NCBI GenBank assembly: GCA_015061765.1
Contig: SUVZ01000217.1
Span: forward strand, 1 to 6,631
Source of the DNA: Lentisphaerota bacterium
GTDB taxonomy: Bacteria > Verrucomicrobiota > Kiritimatiellia > RFP12 > UBA1067
DNA length: 6,631 nucleotides
Direction of reading: 5' to 3'
The position numbers and the translations under genes were made by a program. Under the pieces are notes generated by a model that saw only the letters and a list, made by a program, of their open reading frames with translations, was not told where the DNA came from and did not search any database. Shown here one piece after another: positions 5,469-6,631 of this stretch (positions are counted from its first letter, which is position 1; each line of letters opens with the position of its first letter).

Positions 5469-5482
5469 CCATAACGACTGCG

Positions 5483-5518
5483 TTTTTGCTTGCTCAAAAT
5501 GTATCTGTTTTTTGCTTG
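5483..5518. repeat. Direct repeat TTTTTGCTTG
   Basis: The 10-base string TTTTTGCTTG occurs at 5483-5492 and 5509-5518, 26 bases apart, just upstream of the LamG gene promoter. AraC-type proteins bind direct half-sites, so this could be an activator site, but the strings are low in complexity and the role is speculative. Confidence 0.3.
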
Positions 5519-5526
5519 ATTTGGGA

Positions 5527-5556
5527 TTGTGTGCGCTCTTGACCTTTGCGTATAAT
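5527..5556 (+). promoter_or_regulatory. Putative promoter of the LamG gene
   Basis: A consensus -10 TATAAT is at 5551-5556. The best -35 is a weak TTGTGT at 5527-5532 with an 18-base spacer. TTGACC at 5539-5544 looks like a -35 but is only six bases from the -10, so it cannot pair with it. Transcription should start near 5563. The weak -35 suggests activator dependence. Confidence 0.55.
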
Positions 5557-5565
5557 ATGCGCAAA
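5545..5565. promoter_or_regulatory. Inverted repeat around the LamG gene -10 (possible operator)
   Basis: TTTGCG (5545-5550) and CGCAAA (5560-5565) are exact reverse complements separated by nine bases that contain the whole TATAAT box. A dimeric repressor bound here would block the promoter. The arms are short, so chance is not excluded. Confidence 0.35.
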
Positions 5566-5567
5566 TC

Positions 5568-5574
5568 AGGAGGG
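5568..5574 (+). promoter_or_regulatory. Strong ribosome binding site of the LamG gene
   Basis: AGGAGGG is a near-perfect anti-16S match, six bases before the ATG at 5581. It fixes the start of a gene whose reading frame stays open to the window end, and it is stronger than the AAGGA sites of the enzyme genes. Confidence 0.8.
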
Positions 5575-5580
5575 TTTATA

Positions 5581-6631
5581 ATGCTTAAAAGATTCATTGC
5601 ATTCGCAACAAGATCGTCTGAACATGCGCGGTGGTTTGCACATGCATTCGCGTTGTCTGCAATTTTTCATATTCCATACGTTAGCGGCGAGATTGTCGGG
5701 CGATGGTCGTTTGATGGAACGGCAGGTGAGAAGGTGGCTATCGGAACCAGTTTCTTGAACAGAATTGATGAATCGAAGTTTCCTGCAAAGGTTGTAGACC
5801 GCCACGGCGCTGCGTCGACCAGCCATCTCTCATCTATTTCCACATTTGATGACAAGCCGTTCGATGCATATCGGGAATCAAAATTTGGCGTTGATATACC
5901 GCAGAGTACATCTCTCCATTTCGATGGGAAGCCAGGAAGCAGTCAAGGTTGTCCGCTCTATATCGACGATTCAGACGGTGAATTGGAGTTGCAGAGTTTT
6001 ACATTCGAGTTTTTTGTGCGGAGACCAAAGCCTGTTTCTTCGGTCAATCAATACCAGATGTTTGTCTCGAAAAAGTACCATGATTTCGGACAAGGAACGT
6101 ATTACAACGGTTTGTATCGCAATGCCAACTCCGTCTGGTTCTATCACTGGTGTTGTGTGACAAACGCGTCGGGTGACGTTGGTTATGGTGATATTGAGCT
6201 GGGAAGGCATGGAATCGAGGACGAACAGTGGCATCATATTGCATTGACGATCGATGGAGAGAGTCATAATGTTGGTTTTTTCATTGATCACCGGGAAATC
6301 AAGACTGCCAAACTCCCCGGCCCGCTTGCATATGGCTACTCTAACGGCGGTACGGCGGAACGCTATCCCTGGGTGGTCGGAAATCATGAGCAGTACAACG
6401 GTTATTCGTGGGATGGCGATATAGCCGAGTTGCGCATTTCCAATGTGGCGCTCCAAACTGATGAAATGATGTGGCAAGGCTCGACCGTCACGGATGGGGG
6501 AACTGTGATGTGGCTTCCTCTTGACGGCGATTTTAATGCGCGTGACTGGAGTGGAATGCAGACGACCAACGGCACTTTTGAGGTTGGCGTCTTGAATGCG
6601 CTTGCGAAGGGGAAACTTACATTTTCCGGGG
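5581..6631 (+). CDS. Secreted LamG-like jellyroll domain protein (3' end outside window)
   Basis: The frame from the ATG at 5581 stays open for 350 codons to the window edge. The N-terminus has basic residues (K3, R4, R11, R18) and a hydrophobic stretch at about 19-34, consistent with a rather long Sec signal peptide with cleavage possibly near residue 36. Residues about 103-295 form a concanavalin/LamG-like jellyroll: SLHFDG at 111-116, FTFEFFVRRPK at 140-150, the hallmark WHHIALTID at 217-225 followed by VGFFIDHREI at 231-240, and the closing strand GDIAELRISNVAL at 279-291. A WLPLDGDFNARDWSG segment (311-325), resembling the opening WSFDGTAG at 42-49, may begin another module. Such domains bind carbohydrates or act in adhesion, and the protein probably acts outside the cytoplasm. 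It has its own promoter and a strong ribosome binding site. It looks more AT-rich than the preceding genes. No catalytic domain is visible in this part. Confidence 0.85.
   Translation, partial: MLKRFIAFATRSSEHARWFAHAFALSAIFHIPYVSGEIVGRWSFDGTAGEKVAIGTSFLNRIDESKFPAKVVDRHGAASTSHLSSISTFDDKPFDAYRESKFGVDIPQSTSLHFDGKPGSSQGCPLYIDDSDGELELQSFTFEFFVRRPKPVSSVNQYQMFVSKKYHDFGQGTYYNGLYRNANSVWFYHWCCVTNASGDVGYGDIELGRHGIEDEQWHHIALTIDGESHNVGFFIDHREIKTAKLPGPLAYGYSNGGTAERYPWVVGNHEQYNGYSWDGDIAELRISNVALQTDEMMWQGSTVTDGGTVMWLPLDGDFNARDWSGMQTTNGTFEVGVLNALAKGKLTFSG

Noticed and set aside
5539..5556. TTGACC as the -35 for TATAAT at 5551
   Set aside because: Only six bases separate them, far from the 16-18 needed.
5971..6477. 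168-codon minus-strand open frame
   Set aside because: It is antisense to the LamG frame, which has a promoter, a strong ribosome binding site and hallmark motifs; the reverse product shows none.

Overview
The window holds four genes on the minus strand (sugar-acid type enzymes), a divergently transcribed regulator on the plus strand, and the 5' part of a predicted secreted LamG-fold protein, also on the plus strand. A LacI-type sensor domain fused to an AraC-type DNA-binding domain, a large LamG protein, AAGGA-type ribosome binding sites and word-like intergenic repeats suggest a polysaccharide-using member of the PVC group (Kiritimatiellota, Lentisphaerota or Verrucomicrobiota). This is inferred from gene style; no marker gene is present.

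Layout: 1-184 is non-coding, with small hairpins. 185-940 (minus) is an RraA/HMG-aldolase family protein. 941-1197 is a gene-free block made almost entirely of short-period repeats. 1198-1947 (minus) is a short-chain dehydrogenase/reductase, 1941-2960 (minus) a seven-bladed-propeller lactonase and 2957-3991 (minus) a UxuA-like dehydratase. The last three overlap by 7 and 4 bases and form a tight operon that starts from a putative promoter at 4082-4110. 4174-5370 (plus) is a XylR-like regulator whose extended -10 lies so close to the ATG that its mRNA may be leaderless. 5371-5580 contains a run of in-phase 7-base words and then the promoter of the LamG gene (5581 to the window end, cut off).

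Working model (inference): the dehydrogenase oxidises a sugar to a lactone, the lactonase opens it to an aldonate, the UxuA-like enzyme dehydrates this to a 2-keto-3-deoxy acid, and the RraA-family protein may act as the pyruvate-releasing aldolase. No sugar kinase is seen, so the route would be non-phosphorylative. The divergent regulator probably senses the sugar or an intermediate.

The least ordinary feature is the intergenic DNA. Both longer gaps are built of variable words with 7, 8 or 9 base periods. The same heptamers occur in both gaps in a different order, and the repeats run up to or into gene ends, including the ribosome binding site of the RraA-family gene and the stop codon of the regulator.
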